Assembly (NCBI RefSeq): GCF_000372725.1
Contig: NW_005200774.1
Coordinates: 1 to 64,000 of the forward strand
DNA from: Emiliania huxleyi CCMP1516
Lineage: Eukaryota; Haptophyta; Isochrysidales; Noelaerhabdaceae
DNA: 64,000 bases
Reading direction: 5' to 3'
Below are positions 42,526 through 52,130 of the stretch, piece after piece. Position numbers and translations under genes: made by a program. The first letter of the stretch is position 1. Each line of letters begins with the position of its first letter. The notes beneath the pieces are model-generated. The model had not been told where the DNA came from and made no database searches. It was given only the letters and a program-made list of their open reading frames with translations.

Positions 42526-43851
42526 CTACCACTCGGTCACCGCGAGCGCAAAGGTGATCGTGAGCGTGAGCGTGACGGTCGCGAGCAGGTACTGGGGGAT
42601 GATTGCCCACGCGACGAGCTGCGCCGAGCGCGGCTTCTTGGCGAGGTGCAACATCACGACGACCATCGAGGCCGTCGGCGGTGCCATCTCGACGAAGACG
42701 ATCACGCGCATCAGGCGCGAGGGAGGCAGCTCTCCGAGCACCGCGTACATCACGCCGCCGTGGCAGAGCGGAGCAAGCACCATGCGGCCGAGAGTGAGCG
42801 TCACCATCGTCCGAGGTGAGATGCCCGCCCCCTTGGAGCCGAGGAGCTCTCGCCACGACTTGAGAGCGCGCAGCTTGTGGCCGAGAGAGAAGGCGAGCAT
42901 CAGGTTGACGATCGGCACGGCGCCCTCCGAGAGCGCAGAGAGCGCCTGGCCAATCGGCAGTAGCGCGGCTCCCGGCGCAAACAGCACCTCCTGCACCGGG
43001 CGGATGAGGCCGATGATCAGGCCGACAATCACGCCGAGGACTGGCGGCCGCCGAAACAGCGCGACGGAGCGCTTGCCGCCGAGCAGCGCGAGTGCGCGCG
43101 CGCGCTGCCACCGGTCCTGCCCCGGTGTCTGCACCGCGCGCACGTCGAGGCTGATCTCGCGCAGGCTCGCGTGGCGCACGAGGCCGCCGACCGACGGCGG
43201 CAGCGGCTCTGACGCCGGCGCGTCACTCACGGCTGCGACGGCGGCGTCGACCGACGGCGTGGCCGGCAGCGCCGCTATCTCCGCCGCTGGCAACGCCGCC
43301 GCCGCCGCCGGTGGCGGCGCGGCTGCCTCCAACACATCGTCAGCGGCGAGGTACCCGAACCCGACGACCCACACGTTGAACGAGTTGAAGCAGACGTACA
43401 TGAAGACGAGCGCGCGCGCCCGCAAGACGCACTCGGCCGCCGTCTCGAACTCCACGTCGAAGGCACCCATCTCGCACAGCGATTGCGTCACCGAGAGCGG
43501 GATCGCCACCACGTTCGGCAGTGCCATCGCCACGACAAACGGCCGGCGGAAGGCGGGCGACGGGAGCGCGACCAGGCGCAGCAGCAGGCCGATTGCCGCG
43601 AACTCGCACATTGAGACGAGTCCGATGAGCGCCAGCACCCATCCGTCGGAGACAAATAGCTCCACGCTCAGGCCACGCCCGAGCGCGACGATCGAGAGCA
43701 GCGGGACAAAGATTGTGTTCATCGCCGCGCCAAATCCGCGCAGGTCGGCCTCGCGAACGATGCCGAACCAAGCGACGGCGGCGCCGATGGCGTATTGGAT
43801 AAACAAACTGACGATGACGCGGAAGCTGGTGAGGAGGAGGCCGGAGAACAT
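42526..43851 (-). CDS. PIN/PILS-type (auxin efflux carrier superfamily) membrane transporter
   Basis: 441-aa intronless frame from the ATG at 43851. An N-terminal block of about five hydrophobic helices includes a NTIFVPLLSIVALGRGLS segment and the conserved broken helix region FVVAMALPNVVAIPLSVTQS. A long hydrophilic Ala/Pro/Ser loop follows, then a C-terminal block with PPVLGVIVGLIIGLIRPVQE and VEMAPPTASMVVVMLHLAKK, the AEC-type P-x(n)-P crossover. This is the Mem_trans layout of plant PIN/PILS and bacterial malonate transporters. In algae such proteins may move auxin-like or other organic anions across the ER or plasma membrane; substrate unknown. Confidence 0.85.
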   Translation of the reverse strand: MFSGLLLTSFRVIVSLFIQYAIGAAVAWFGIVREADLRGFGAAMNTIFVPLLSIVALGRGLSVELFVSDGWVLALIGLVSMCEFAAIGLLLRLVALPSPAFRRPFVVAMALPNVVAIPLSVTQSLCEMGAFDVEFETAAECVLRARALVFMYVCFNSFNVWVVGFGYLAADDVLEAAAPPPAAAAALPAAEIAALPATPSVDAAVAAVSDAPASEPLPPSVGGLVRHASLREISLDVRAVQTPGQDRWQRARALALLGGKRSVALFRRPPVLGVIVGLIIGLIRPVQEVLFAPGAALLPIGQALSALSEGAVPIVNLMLAFSLGHKLRALKSWRELLGSKGAGISPRTMVTLTLGRMVLAPLCHGGVMYAVLGELPPSRLMRVIVFVEMAPPTASMVVVMLHLAKKPRSAQLVAWAIIPQYLLATVTLTLTITFALAVTEW

Positions 43852-43967
43852 CTCCCTCGACTTCAGCTGCGAGCGCCCGTTCTGAGGAAGTCAGTTCGGT
43901 CGAGCGCGGAGTCAGAGTTCGGAGAGAGGTCAGAGAGTCAAGCGTGAACGGCGCTTTCTCTCGAGGT

Positions 43968-43989
43968 TCTCGAGGTGGATATCCTTTGG
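43968..43989 (-). promoter_or_regulatory. Shared 22-bp 5' motif, copy 2
   Basis: Same 22-bp block (core GGTGGATATCCTTTGG) as at 24076-24097, here 117-138 bp upstream of the PIN-type ATG and in the same orientation relative to the gene. Confidence 0.4.
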
Positions 43990-44445
43990 CCGCGTTGGGT
44001 AGCGAGGATTGGTGTAACCCGAGCCACGGAGGCGTGTTTTCTGCGCTTTCGCGAGCTTGCCGGCTGCGCCTGCTGCTGACTGAGACTCAGTCATGCAATA
44101 GGAATTCCTATCCAGTCGGTCGACTTTACCTCGGCGAACGAACGAATCCAAACAAATAAATTGGCGGGGGGGCTCCTGGCGGTTCTTCGCTGGGTGGAAG
44201 GAGGCCCGGCCGGCCTTGAGGGAGTCGCGGAGGAGGGTATCTCCGTTTTCTTTATTTATTTAATCGCATGTTTGATACAGGGGTCAGTTACCCGACACAG
44301 CGTCATCCATGAATCAAACCATATGTGAAACTGTGTGTTGACCACTCTACACAGCGCAACAACAACCCTAAAAACAAGCGATGCGCGCACGATTTCTTCC
44401 CTGCTCCAGTTAGCCGCCTCCTGCCGACACACATACGGTCCTTGT

Positions 44446-44928
44446 ATGGAAGCCGCCGCAGCCGCCGCCGAACGCGGCGTCACCGCAAATCGTGTCGGCG
44501 ACAAAGCAGCCGAATTTGCAGCAGCAGCCGATGATTTCGCATCCATGGCTGCGCAGCTCAGCTCCGCGCAGGAGACGAGCGCCTTTGGCTCCTTTGCTTC
44601 GGGCGGCGGCAACGAGGCGGCTGCGGGCGAGTGGGCCGACTTTGGGTCCGGCGGCGACGATTTCGGCGACGCATACGTGCCCTTTTTGCCGCCTCCACCG
44701 TCACGGTCCGAGGATGCGTCGCCCGCCGCTCCCGTCGCCAGCCCGCTGCCCGCGGAATCGACCGCTGCTGCTGCCGCGGCTGCCCAAGCCGTGCGCGCTG
44801 AGGCGAGCACGCCGACCAACGGCGGCGCTGCCGCCGGCGGCGACAGCGGTGGCTCCGGTGATGGCAGTGGCGGCGGCGACGGCGGCGGCAGCGACAGCCT
44901 CGCAACGCCCTCGTCGGCCTACGGCTAG
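44446..44928 (+). CDS. Low-complexity protein with an R-SNARE-like helix
   Basis: The ATG at 44446 starts a helix AERGVTANRVGDKAAEFAAA followed by ADDFASMAAQL, which resembles the R-SNARE-like coil at the end of tomosyn/VAMP-type proteins. Then come GEWADFGSGGDDFGDAYVPF and an Ala/Gly/Ser-rich tail with stop near 44928. The frame is open upstream of the ATG without other ATGs, and a CTGCTCCAG acceptor just upstream suggests an earlier exon. It lies in the same direction and just before the clathrin-like gene, so it may be its 5' portion. Confidence 0.35.
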   Translation: MEAAAAAAERGVTANRVGDKAAEFAAAADDFASMAAQLSSAQETSAFGSFASGGGNEAAAGEWADFGSGGDDFGDAYVPFLPPPPSRSEDASPAAPVASPLPAESTAAAAAAAQAVRAEASTPTNGGAAAGGDSGGSGDGSGGGDGGGSDSLATPSSAYG

Positions 44929-45133
44929 CTCCCCTGGCAGCCCGCCTGGCCCGAGGAGCCTCCCACGAGGCCTCTGCCCCGCCCCACTAGGCTGGCTCTC
45001 CTCCAGCAGCCTCCTCTCCTCGAGCTCGCTCCTCTCCTCTGCAGCAAAGGACACGAGCGGCACGCGCTCTGACTTCCTCCTCCTCGCCCTCCCTCACCCT
45101 GCTTCTTCATGCCGAGGATAGGACCTGAGCAGC

Positions 45134-48100
45134 ATGCGCTCGCGCGCGGCAGAGACCCTCTCCTCCGCCGCCGCCTCCGCCGCCGCCGACGCGCAAGCCA
45201 AGGCGGACGCGCTGCGCGAGACCGTCGGTTCTGCGGTCGCCTCCCCAGGCCCCGCCCAAGTCCCCTCCCTCTCCTCCACGGCCGGACAGCTGTCATGACC
45301 GTCGCTGGCCTGTCCGAAGGCCTGTCCGAAGGCCTCGCCCAGATGAGCTCCCTCTCCTCCATGGCCGACAAGATCGACCTCTCGCCGAGCCTCTCCAAGT
45401 TCGCCTCTGACATCGGCGACGCGGGCGACACCTAGCCTCGACGCAGCCGAGATGCAGCCGAGACGCAGCCGAGATGCAGCCGAGACGCAGCCGAGATGCA
45501 GCCTCGACGCAGCCGAGATGCAGCCTCGACGCAGCCGAGATGCAGCCTCGACGCAGCCGCGACCTAGCCTCGACGCAGCCGAGATTAGCCGAGATGAGCC
45601 GATATCGGAGACGCGGGGGCGCGAGCTTTCCCGCTCGCGGCAACTCCCCGCCGCCCGTGGCGAGGTAGTCTCTTCACGCGGCCACGGCTCTCCCTCTGGT
45701 GCAGGCAAGCGGCTGAGCGGCCTCCCCTCGCTCGGCACCTCTCTGCCCGCCCTCGGCTCGGTCTCGATGCCAAGACACTTCCTAGACACTTCCTACTCTG
45801 CCCGCCCTCGGCTCGGTCTCGATGCCGTCTGTCTCGGTGCCCTCCGCCTTCAGCTCCGCCTGCCTTCAGCTAGCTCCGGCTCGGCAGTCACCTCTCCTCA
45901 CCCAGGGCTGAGAAGTCACAGGTGCCCTCCGCCTTCAGCTCCGCATCAGTCCTCTCCGCCTTCAGCTCGCTCGGCGCCGGCGGTGGCGCGAGCGAACCGT
46001 CTCAGGGCGGCGGCGCGGCGGGCGAGGGCGGCGGGGAGGGCGGCGGGGGGGGCGGTGCGGAGGGCGCGGCGGGCGCGGCGGGCGGCGAGGGCGTTGCGGT
46101 GAAGAAGAAGAAGAAGCCGAAGCCTCCTCCGAGGCCTAAGACTCCTCCGAGGCCTAAGACCGATGCGGAGAAGTTCGCGGCGCTGATGGAGGCGGAGGAG
46201 TGGGAGAAGGCTGCGCACTTTGCGGCCACGTCTCCCTCGCAGGAGCTGCGCACGCGCGAGACGGTGGTGGCGTTCCAGGCTTCGCGCCGGCGGGGGAGGG
46301 GTGGCGCGTGCTGCGTAGCGTGGGGAGTGAGGCCCGCGCCGCTGCTGCGCGCAGGCGGCCAAGGCGACCGACGGCGGTAAACCGCCCGTGCTGCGGTACT
46401 TCGGCGCTCTGCTCGCGCTCAAGGAGAGTCGAGAGGGAGAGGGGCCGAGAGGTGCCGAGAGGAGGCGAGAGGTGCCGAGAGGAGGCGAGAGGGGCCGAGA
46501 GGAGACGACAGGAGCCGAGAGGGGCCGAGAGGGGCCGAGAGGGGCCCGAGAGGCGGCGAGATCGCTCACGCTCAAGCTTCGATGCGCGAGGATGTGGCAG
46601 GGTGGCCCCGCCCCGCCCCCCGAAGACGCGTCCACGCGACGCCGCAGGCCGGGCCGGCGCAGACTCACCGTAGAGGTGGCGGTGGTGGCGGCCGTAGGAC
46701 AGACTCACCGTAGAGGTGGCGGTGGTGGCGGCCGTAGGACAGACTCACCGTAGAGGTGGCGGTGGTGGCGGCCGTAGGACAGACTCACCGTAGAGGTGGC
46801 GGTGGTGGCGGCCGTAGGACAGACTCACCGTAGAGGTGGCGGTGGTGGCGGCCGTAGGACAGACTCACCGTAGAGGTGGCGGTGGTGGCGGCCGTAGGAC
46901 AGACTCACCGTAGAGGTGGCGGTGGTGGTGGCTGTAGGACCAGACTCACCGTAGAGGTGGCGGTGGTGGCGGCTGTAGGACCAGACTCACCGTAGAGGTG
47001 GCGGTGGTGGCGGCCGTAGGACAGACTCACCGTAGAGGTGGCGGTGGTGGCGGCCGTAGGACAGACTCACCGTAGAGGTGGCGGTGGTGGCGGCCGTAGG
47101 ACCAGACTCACCGTAGAGGTGGCGGTGGTGGCGGCCGTAGGACAGACTCACCGTAGAGGTGGCGGTGGTGGCGGCTGTAGGACCAGACTCACCGTAGAGG
47201 TGGCGGTGGTGGCGGCTGTAGGACCAGACTCACCGTAGAGGTGGCGGTGGTGGCGGGTTGTAGGACCAGACTCACCGTAGAGGTGGCGGTGGTGGCGGCC
47301 GTAGGACAGACTCACCGTAGAGGTGGCGGTGGTGGCGGCTGTAGGACCAGACTCACCGTAGAGGTGGCGGTGGTGGCGGCTGTAGGACCAGACTCACCGT
47401 AGAGGTGGCGGTGGTGGCGGGTTGTAGGACCAGACTCACCGTAGAGGTGGCGGTGGTGGCGGCCGTAGGACAGACTCACCGTAGAGGTGGCGGTGGTGGC
47501 GGGTTGTAGGACCAGACTCACCGTAGAGGTGGCGGTGGTGGCGGCTGTAGGACCAGACTCACCGTAGAGGTGGCGGTGGTGGCGGGTTGTAGGACCAGAC
47601 TCACCGTAGAGGTGGCGGTGGTGGCGGCCGTAGGACAGACTCACCGTAGAGGTGGCGGTGGTGGCGGGCTGTAGGGCAGACTCACCGTAGAGGTGGTGGC
47701 GGGTTGTAGGACAGACTCACCGTAGAGGTGGTGGCGGGTTGTAGGACAGACTCACCGTAGAGGTGGCGGTGGTGGCGGCCGTAGGACAGACTCACCGTAG
47801 AGGTGGCGGTGGTGGCGGGCTGTAGGGCAGACTCACCGTAGAGGTGGTGGCGGGTTGTAGGACAGACTCACCGTAGAGGTGGTGGCGGCCGTAGGACAGA
47901 CTCACCGTAGAGGTGGCGGTGGTGGCGGCCGTAGGACAGACTCACCGTAGAGGTGGCGGTGGTGGCGGCCGTAGGACAGACTCACCGTAGAGGTGGCGGT
48001 GGTGGCGGCCGTAGGGCAGACTCACCGTAGAGGTGGCGGTGGTGGCGGGCTGTAGGGCAGACTCACCGTAGAGGTGGTGGCGGGTTGTAGGACAGACTCA

Positions 48101-50739
48101 CCGTAGAGGTGGTGGCGGCCGTAGGACAGACTCACCGTAGAGGTGGCGGTGGTGGCGGCCGTAGGACAGACTCACCGTAGAGGTGGCGGTGGTGGCGGCC
48201 GTAGGACAGACTCACCGTAGAGGTGGCGGTGGTGGCGGCCGTAGGACAGACTCACCGTAGAGGTGGCGGTGGTGGCGGGCTGTAGGGCAGACTCACCGTA
48301 GAGGTGGCGGTGGTGGCGGCCGTAGGACTCAGACTCACCGTAGAGGTGGTGGCGGGTTGTAGGAAGGGCTGACGCACGACGAAGGCGTCGCTCTCGCCAC
48401 GCCGATGGTGGCGCAGGGCCAGCTGCCGCTGCTGCAGCGCTGGATCGGCGAGGGGAAGCTGCGGCCGAGCGAGCAGCTGGCGGACGTCCTCTGCGACGCG
48501 GAGAGGGGCGGGCCGGCGGCGGCGCTGCCGATGTACCGGGAGGCGGGCGTGGACGAGAAGGCGGAGGCTCTGTGAGGGGTGTAGTGATCACATGTAGCGG
48601 TTCTCCTTCCTCTTGATTGGCAGAGGGCTCCGTCTGTAGGCGACTCTCTGCCTCGTCGAGACGGGCGACCTCGAGGCGCTGCGCGAGGAGAGCAGGAGAG
48701 CGGCCCGCCGGATGCCCGCCGGATGGGCCGAGACGCACTACGCGAGATGAGGCCGAGATGGGCCGAGATGGGACGAGATTACCCGAGGTGGGCAGAGGTG
48801 GGCAGAGGAAGGCGGGAGGATGTCCCCCCCTTTCCGGGAGAAGAGGCCTTTCCCCTCCCCCCCCCCCGCGCGTCGGGACACGGCACGCACGTTGCTCGTC
48901 GCATGCCCCCGCCCAGGTCGCCTCGTACAACATCGAGCTCGCGCACTAATTATTCATTGTTAACTGATAATTAATCATTGATAACCAGGTCGCCTCGTAC
49001 AACATCGAGCTCGCGCACGCGCCGCCCCCGATGCCACCCCTCGAGGCGATCGTCGGAACGCTGCTCGACCACGGCGGCCGGCTGCCCCTCGCCACCGAGC
49101 TGCCTATAGCTAGTACCTTCATCATCAATCAGCACATGAATCAGGCGGCCTGCCCCTCGCCACCGAGCTGCCTATAGCTAGTACCTTCATCATCAATCAG
49201 CACATGAATCAGGCGGCCTGCCCCTCGCCACCGAGCTGGCCACAAACTCGCTCGAGCTCGGGTCGGGAGAGATCAGCGGCGCGCGGCCAGCGGAAGCAGC
49301 CCCCCCTGCCGGCCCCACGGAAAGTTTACCCGCGGCCCTGGCTCTGCGAGCAGGCAGACTGCAGACGCGCCTGCTCGCCGCACACTTGGCGGAGGACCGC
49401 GCCGCTGGCGAGAAGCTCCTCGACGCCGACACGTTCCCCGAGGCGGACCCGCAGGCAGACCGCGGCTACGCCCCCCCCCCCCCCCCCTCCCCCCCCTCAC
49501 CGCGGCGGCACCTTCCCCTCACCTCCCTCGGAGCGGAACCCGCGGGCGACCGCTCAGACCTTGCGAGGAGATCACCCGAGATCACCCGAGATCACCCGAG
49601 ATCACCCGAGATTGCCCGCAGGCGACCGCTCAGACGTGCGAGGAGCTTGGCCTCTACGCGCGAGCCATCCGGCTCCACCCTTCCGCGGACGAGGCGCCGC
49701 AACTCCACCGCACCTCGGCTACATCACGGCCGCACCTCGGCCGCACCTCGGCCGCACCTCGGCCGCATCTTGGGGCTGCATCTCGGCTCCATCTCCGCCT
49801 CGCCCCCCGCCTCGCTCGAGGTGGGCCGGCTGATCTGCGAGAGCGCAGTCGACGTCTCCACCGCCGTCGAGGCCATCGGCAGGATGGGCCCGCCACAGGT
49901 CATGTCTCCCCATATATCTCCCCACATCTCCCCAGATCTCCCACCGGCAGGATGGGCCCGCCGCAGGGGCTCGCAGCGGTTGGCCGGCTCGTCGACACGG
50001 ACACGCCGGAGGCGGCTGCGAAGGCGGTGGCCGCCGCGATCGCGCTGCACGGCACGCTCGGCCACTCCGAGCTGGCGTCTCTCTTCCGGCCGAAGGAGGC
50101 GGGGGACAACAGGGAGACGGCTCTGCTCGACTACTTGCGTGCGCGCGTGGCGGCGGCGGGCGACGACGCGGCGCTCACGTTCGAGTACTTGGGCGCCTGC
50201 TGCGCCGCGGGGCAGGTCGACGAGGACGCGCGACCTGCACACTGCCACGTAGTAACAACAACAACAACAATAGGTCGACGAGCTCGAGAGAGTGACGCGC
50301 GACCGCAGCATAGCCTACGACGCGGTGCAGGCTTGCACGCTCTTGCGCGAGGCAGGCGGGGCGGCGGGCAAGGACCCGCGCCCCCTCATCAACGTCTGCG
50401 ACCGGCACAACTTGTTTGGCGAGCTCGCGACGGCGCTGCTCGCGCGGTGCTTCGCCGCCGCGACTCGTCCTCCTCCCTCCCGCCGCGTGCCGCGCTCAGC
50501 CGGAGGGAGTCGTGTCTGCAGGCGGCAGCTGAGGCACCTGATGCTGTACGTGCGGAGCGTCAACCGAGCCGCGTCGGCGCCGGTCTGCGCCGCGCTGCTT
50601 GAGGCCGGGTGCGAGGCGGCCAGGGTGGCAGAGGTGGTCGCCCCGCTGCACGCGCCGAGCGCTCCCGCGGTGCTCGGGTCGATGCTCGACGCAGAGTGCC
50701 AAAATGACGTCGTCGCTTCGCTGCTCGAGCCGCTCGACG
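45134..50739 (+). CDS. Clathrin-heavy-chain-like gene lacking propeller and C-terminal leg
   Basis: Exons match the linker/distal-leg part of clathrin heavy chain: DAEKFAALMEAEEWEKAAHF, ELRTRETVVAFQ, PPVLRYFGALLALKE, LPLLQRWIGEGKLRPSEQLA, ATLCLVETGDLEAL, TCEELGLYARAIRL, FEYLGACCAAGQVDELERVT, LINVCDRHNLF and LGSMLDAECQNDVVASLL. Introns placed: 45425-45704 (GC-AG), 45837-45921, 46279-46354 (GC-AG), 46428-48366, 48567-48639 (GC-AG), 49074-49212 (GC-AG), 49899-49966, 50216-50270 and 50447-50521; others remain open. The N-terminal beta-propeller is replaced by Ser/Ala/Gly-rich exons and a KKKKKPKPPPRPK segment. Nothing after about residue 815 of the human protein is found; the last exon runs into a GGGAGA tract. 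Either a divergent paralogue or a truncated gene. Confidence 0.6.
45438..45590 (+). repeat. Intronic minisatellite (CGACGCAGCCGAGATGCAGC type)
   Basis: About fourteen units of 11 bp alternating GATGCAGCCGA and GACGCAGC variants within the GC-AG intron 45425-45704. Related to the array at 39104-39151 in another gene. Confidence 0.85.
46662..48362 (+). repeat. 40-bp satellite array filling one intron
   Basis: About 43 head-to-tail copies of a 40-bp unit beginning AGACTCACCGTAGAGGTGGC and ending in a GTAGGAC motif, with 41-bp and shortened ~35-bp variants that form their own sub-blocks. It occupies nearly all of a 1.9-kb intron of the clathrin-like gene. Each unit carries four GG/GGTGG steps, so the G-rich strand could form quadruplexes. 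There are no unique spacers, so it is not a CRISPR. Confidence 0.95.
49073..49238 (+). repeat. 68-bp tandem intron unit made of exon copy plus 42-bp insert
   Basis: Exon sequence GCGGCC...CACCGAGCTG is present three times (49073-49102, 49145-49170, 49213-49238). A 42-bp insert beginning CCTATAGCTAGTACC and ending CAG lies between them, twice and identical. The inferred GC-AG intron is 49074-49212. Confidence 0.85.
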
Positions 50740-51260
50740 GTGCAGAGAGAGGGAGAGGGAGAGGGAGAGGGAGAGGGAGAGGGAGAGGGAGAGGGAGAGG
50801 GGGAGAGGGGGAGAAGGGGGGGGGGGGGGGGGGCTGCTGGATGGTGTGAGATGCCGGTACGCTGCGGAGGTGAGCTGCCAGAGGGGTGAGCTGGTCTCAG
50901 CCTCAGGGGGCCGTCGTGGGGCACATACATGGCCCGGGAGCTTACGAGTGTCTTCGTCGCTGTGTGCCCCGCCGTGTATGGAGTATGCGTGTATAAAGGT
51001 TTTAATAAGCCGATAGCGGTCCTGTGTAGGGGTGTATAGAGAGCAGTCGGAGTCCGGGGGTAGGAAGCCGGCGATGCGGGTCTCACGGGTCAGCGGTCAG
51101 CGCGCGCGAGAGCGGTGTCGCAAGCCATGCACCGACAGACCAGACACACGCCAAAAACTCCGAACACCGAAATCGCCATGTCATTTTCTCCAGGCACTTT
51201 TGTTGCCATAGCTTTGTGCACTGCTCGACCGCCTATCCCGGCGTGCTAGAACCCAATCGT
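50740..51260. other. Intergenic; (GGGAGA)n and poly-G at its left
   Basis: A (GGGAGA)n tract at about 50744-50811 and a poly-G run (50817-50833) follow the last clathrin-like exon. The rest is 3' flank of the minus-strand SDE2-like gene. No further clathrin exon was found. Confidence 0.6.
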
Positions 51261-51971
51261 CTAGACCTCGCCTCCTCTGTTCTCGGGCCGCAGAATGCTG
51301 TCCAGTGGCATCCCGTGCTCGTCCAACCCGCTGCCGGTGCCGTGCTGCCGCTGCTGCGCCCTCGCCACCGTGGTTGACGACCGGATTTTTTTCTGGCCCG
51401 GCCGGCGGTACTCGCCGGGCAGCAGAGGGCCAGCCTCGCGCACAAAGCCCCGCGACGCGCCCTCTGGCGCCGCCCGCTCGCGCTTCTTGCCGGAGGACGG
51501 CCTTGCAAACAGAGACGGGTCGAGCGTGCTCAGCCGCCAGTGCGGCACTCCCCGCGCCTTCCACAGGCGCGCGGCTCGCTCCTCGGGCGTGCCGCCGCAC
51601 TTCATCCCCCGCCGCTGCAGCTCCGCCTTGAGCACGTCGAGGTCCGCACTGCAGAGCGCCGCCTCGCTCTCGAACGCCATCAAGTCCAGCGGCGCGGCAG
51701 CAGCGGCGGCGCCCGCAGACCGCCGGAAGGCCGGCTCGCCGGCCGAGGTGGTGGCGCGAAGCCCAGCAAAGTCGCCCAGTGGTGGCGCTGCCGCCGCGCC
51801 CGAAGCGCCGGCGGGAGCGCTGTCGTCGCTCGCGGTTGGAGCAGCTCTGCCCATGCTCGATCCGGCGGCCCTGCCCTCAAGGGATGCCATCGCATCGACG
51901 CCGGCGTCGCCGCGTCCGGGCGCGCGTCCCGCTGCCTCCGCCTGGGGCAGGCCGAGGAGTCTGGCGGCCAT
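51261..51971 (-). CDS. SDE2-like SAP-domain protein
   Basis: 236-aa frame from the ATG at 51971 to the stop at 51261. After an Ala/Pro-rich N-terminus comes a SAP-type helix pair, DLDVLKAELQRRGMKCGGTPEE followed by RAARLWKARGV, then LDPSLFARPSSGKKR. The GLKCGGT-ERAARLF...DPxLFA pattern is that of the SDE2 C-terminus, a PCNA-linked replication-stress and splicing regulator; SF3A3 has a related motif. A further conserved-looking tail reads GTGSGLDEHGMPLDSILRPE. The ubiquitin-like N-terminus of SDE2 is not present, so this may be a shorter relative or lack a 5' exon. Confidence 0.6.
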   Translation of the reverse strand: MAARLLGLPQAEAAGRAPGRGDAGVDAMASLEGRAAGSSMGRAAPTASDDSAPAGASGAAAAPPLGDFAGLRATTSAGEPAFRRSAGAAAAAAPLDLMAFESEAALCSADLDVLKAELQRRGMKCGGTPEERAARLWKARGVPHWRLSTLDPSLFARPSSGKKRERAAPEGASRGFVREAGPLLPGEYRRPGQKKIRSSTTVARAQQRQHGTGSGLDEHGMPLDSILRPENRGGEV

Positions 51972-52130
51972 ATTTCGGAATCACAAGCCCTGCTGCGGGC
52001 GGTGGGGCGGCGAGGCGGCGGCGCGTGGGGAATTTCTTTTTGTGATGAGGTTATTGTAGTTTTTTCCTCGCCCTTGTTGTCTCCCGCCCCCGCTCTGGTC
52101 CGGCAATCTGCCCTCTAGCGCAGAGGGACA

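Noticed and set aside
46662-48362. CRISPR-like array of 40-bp repeats
   Set aside because: The repeats are contiguous without unique spacers and lie in an intron of a eukaryotic gene, so this is a minisatellite.
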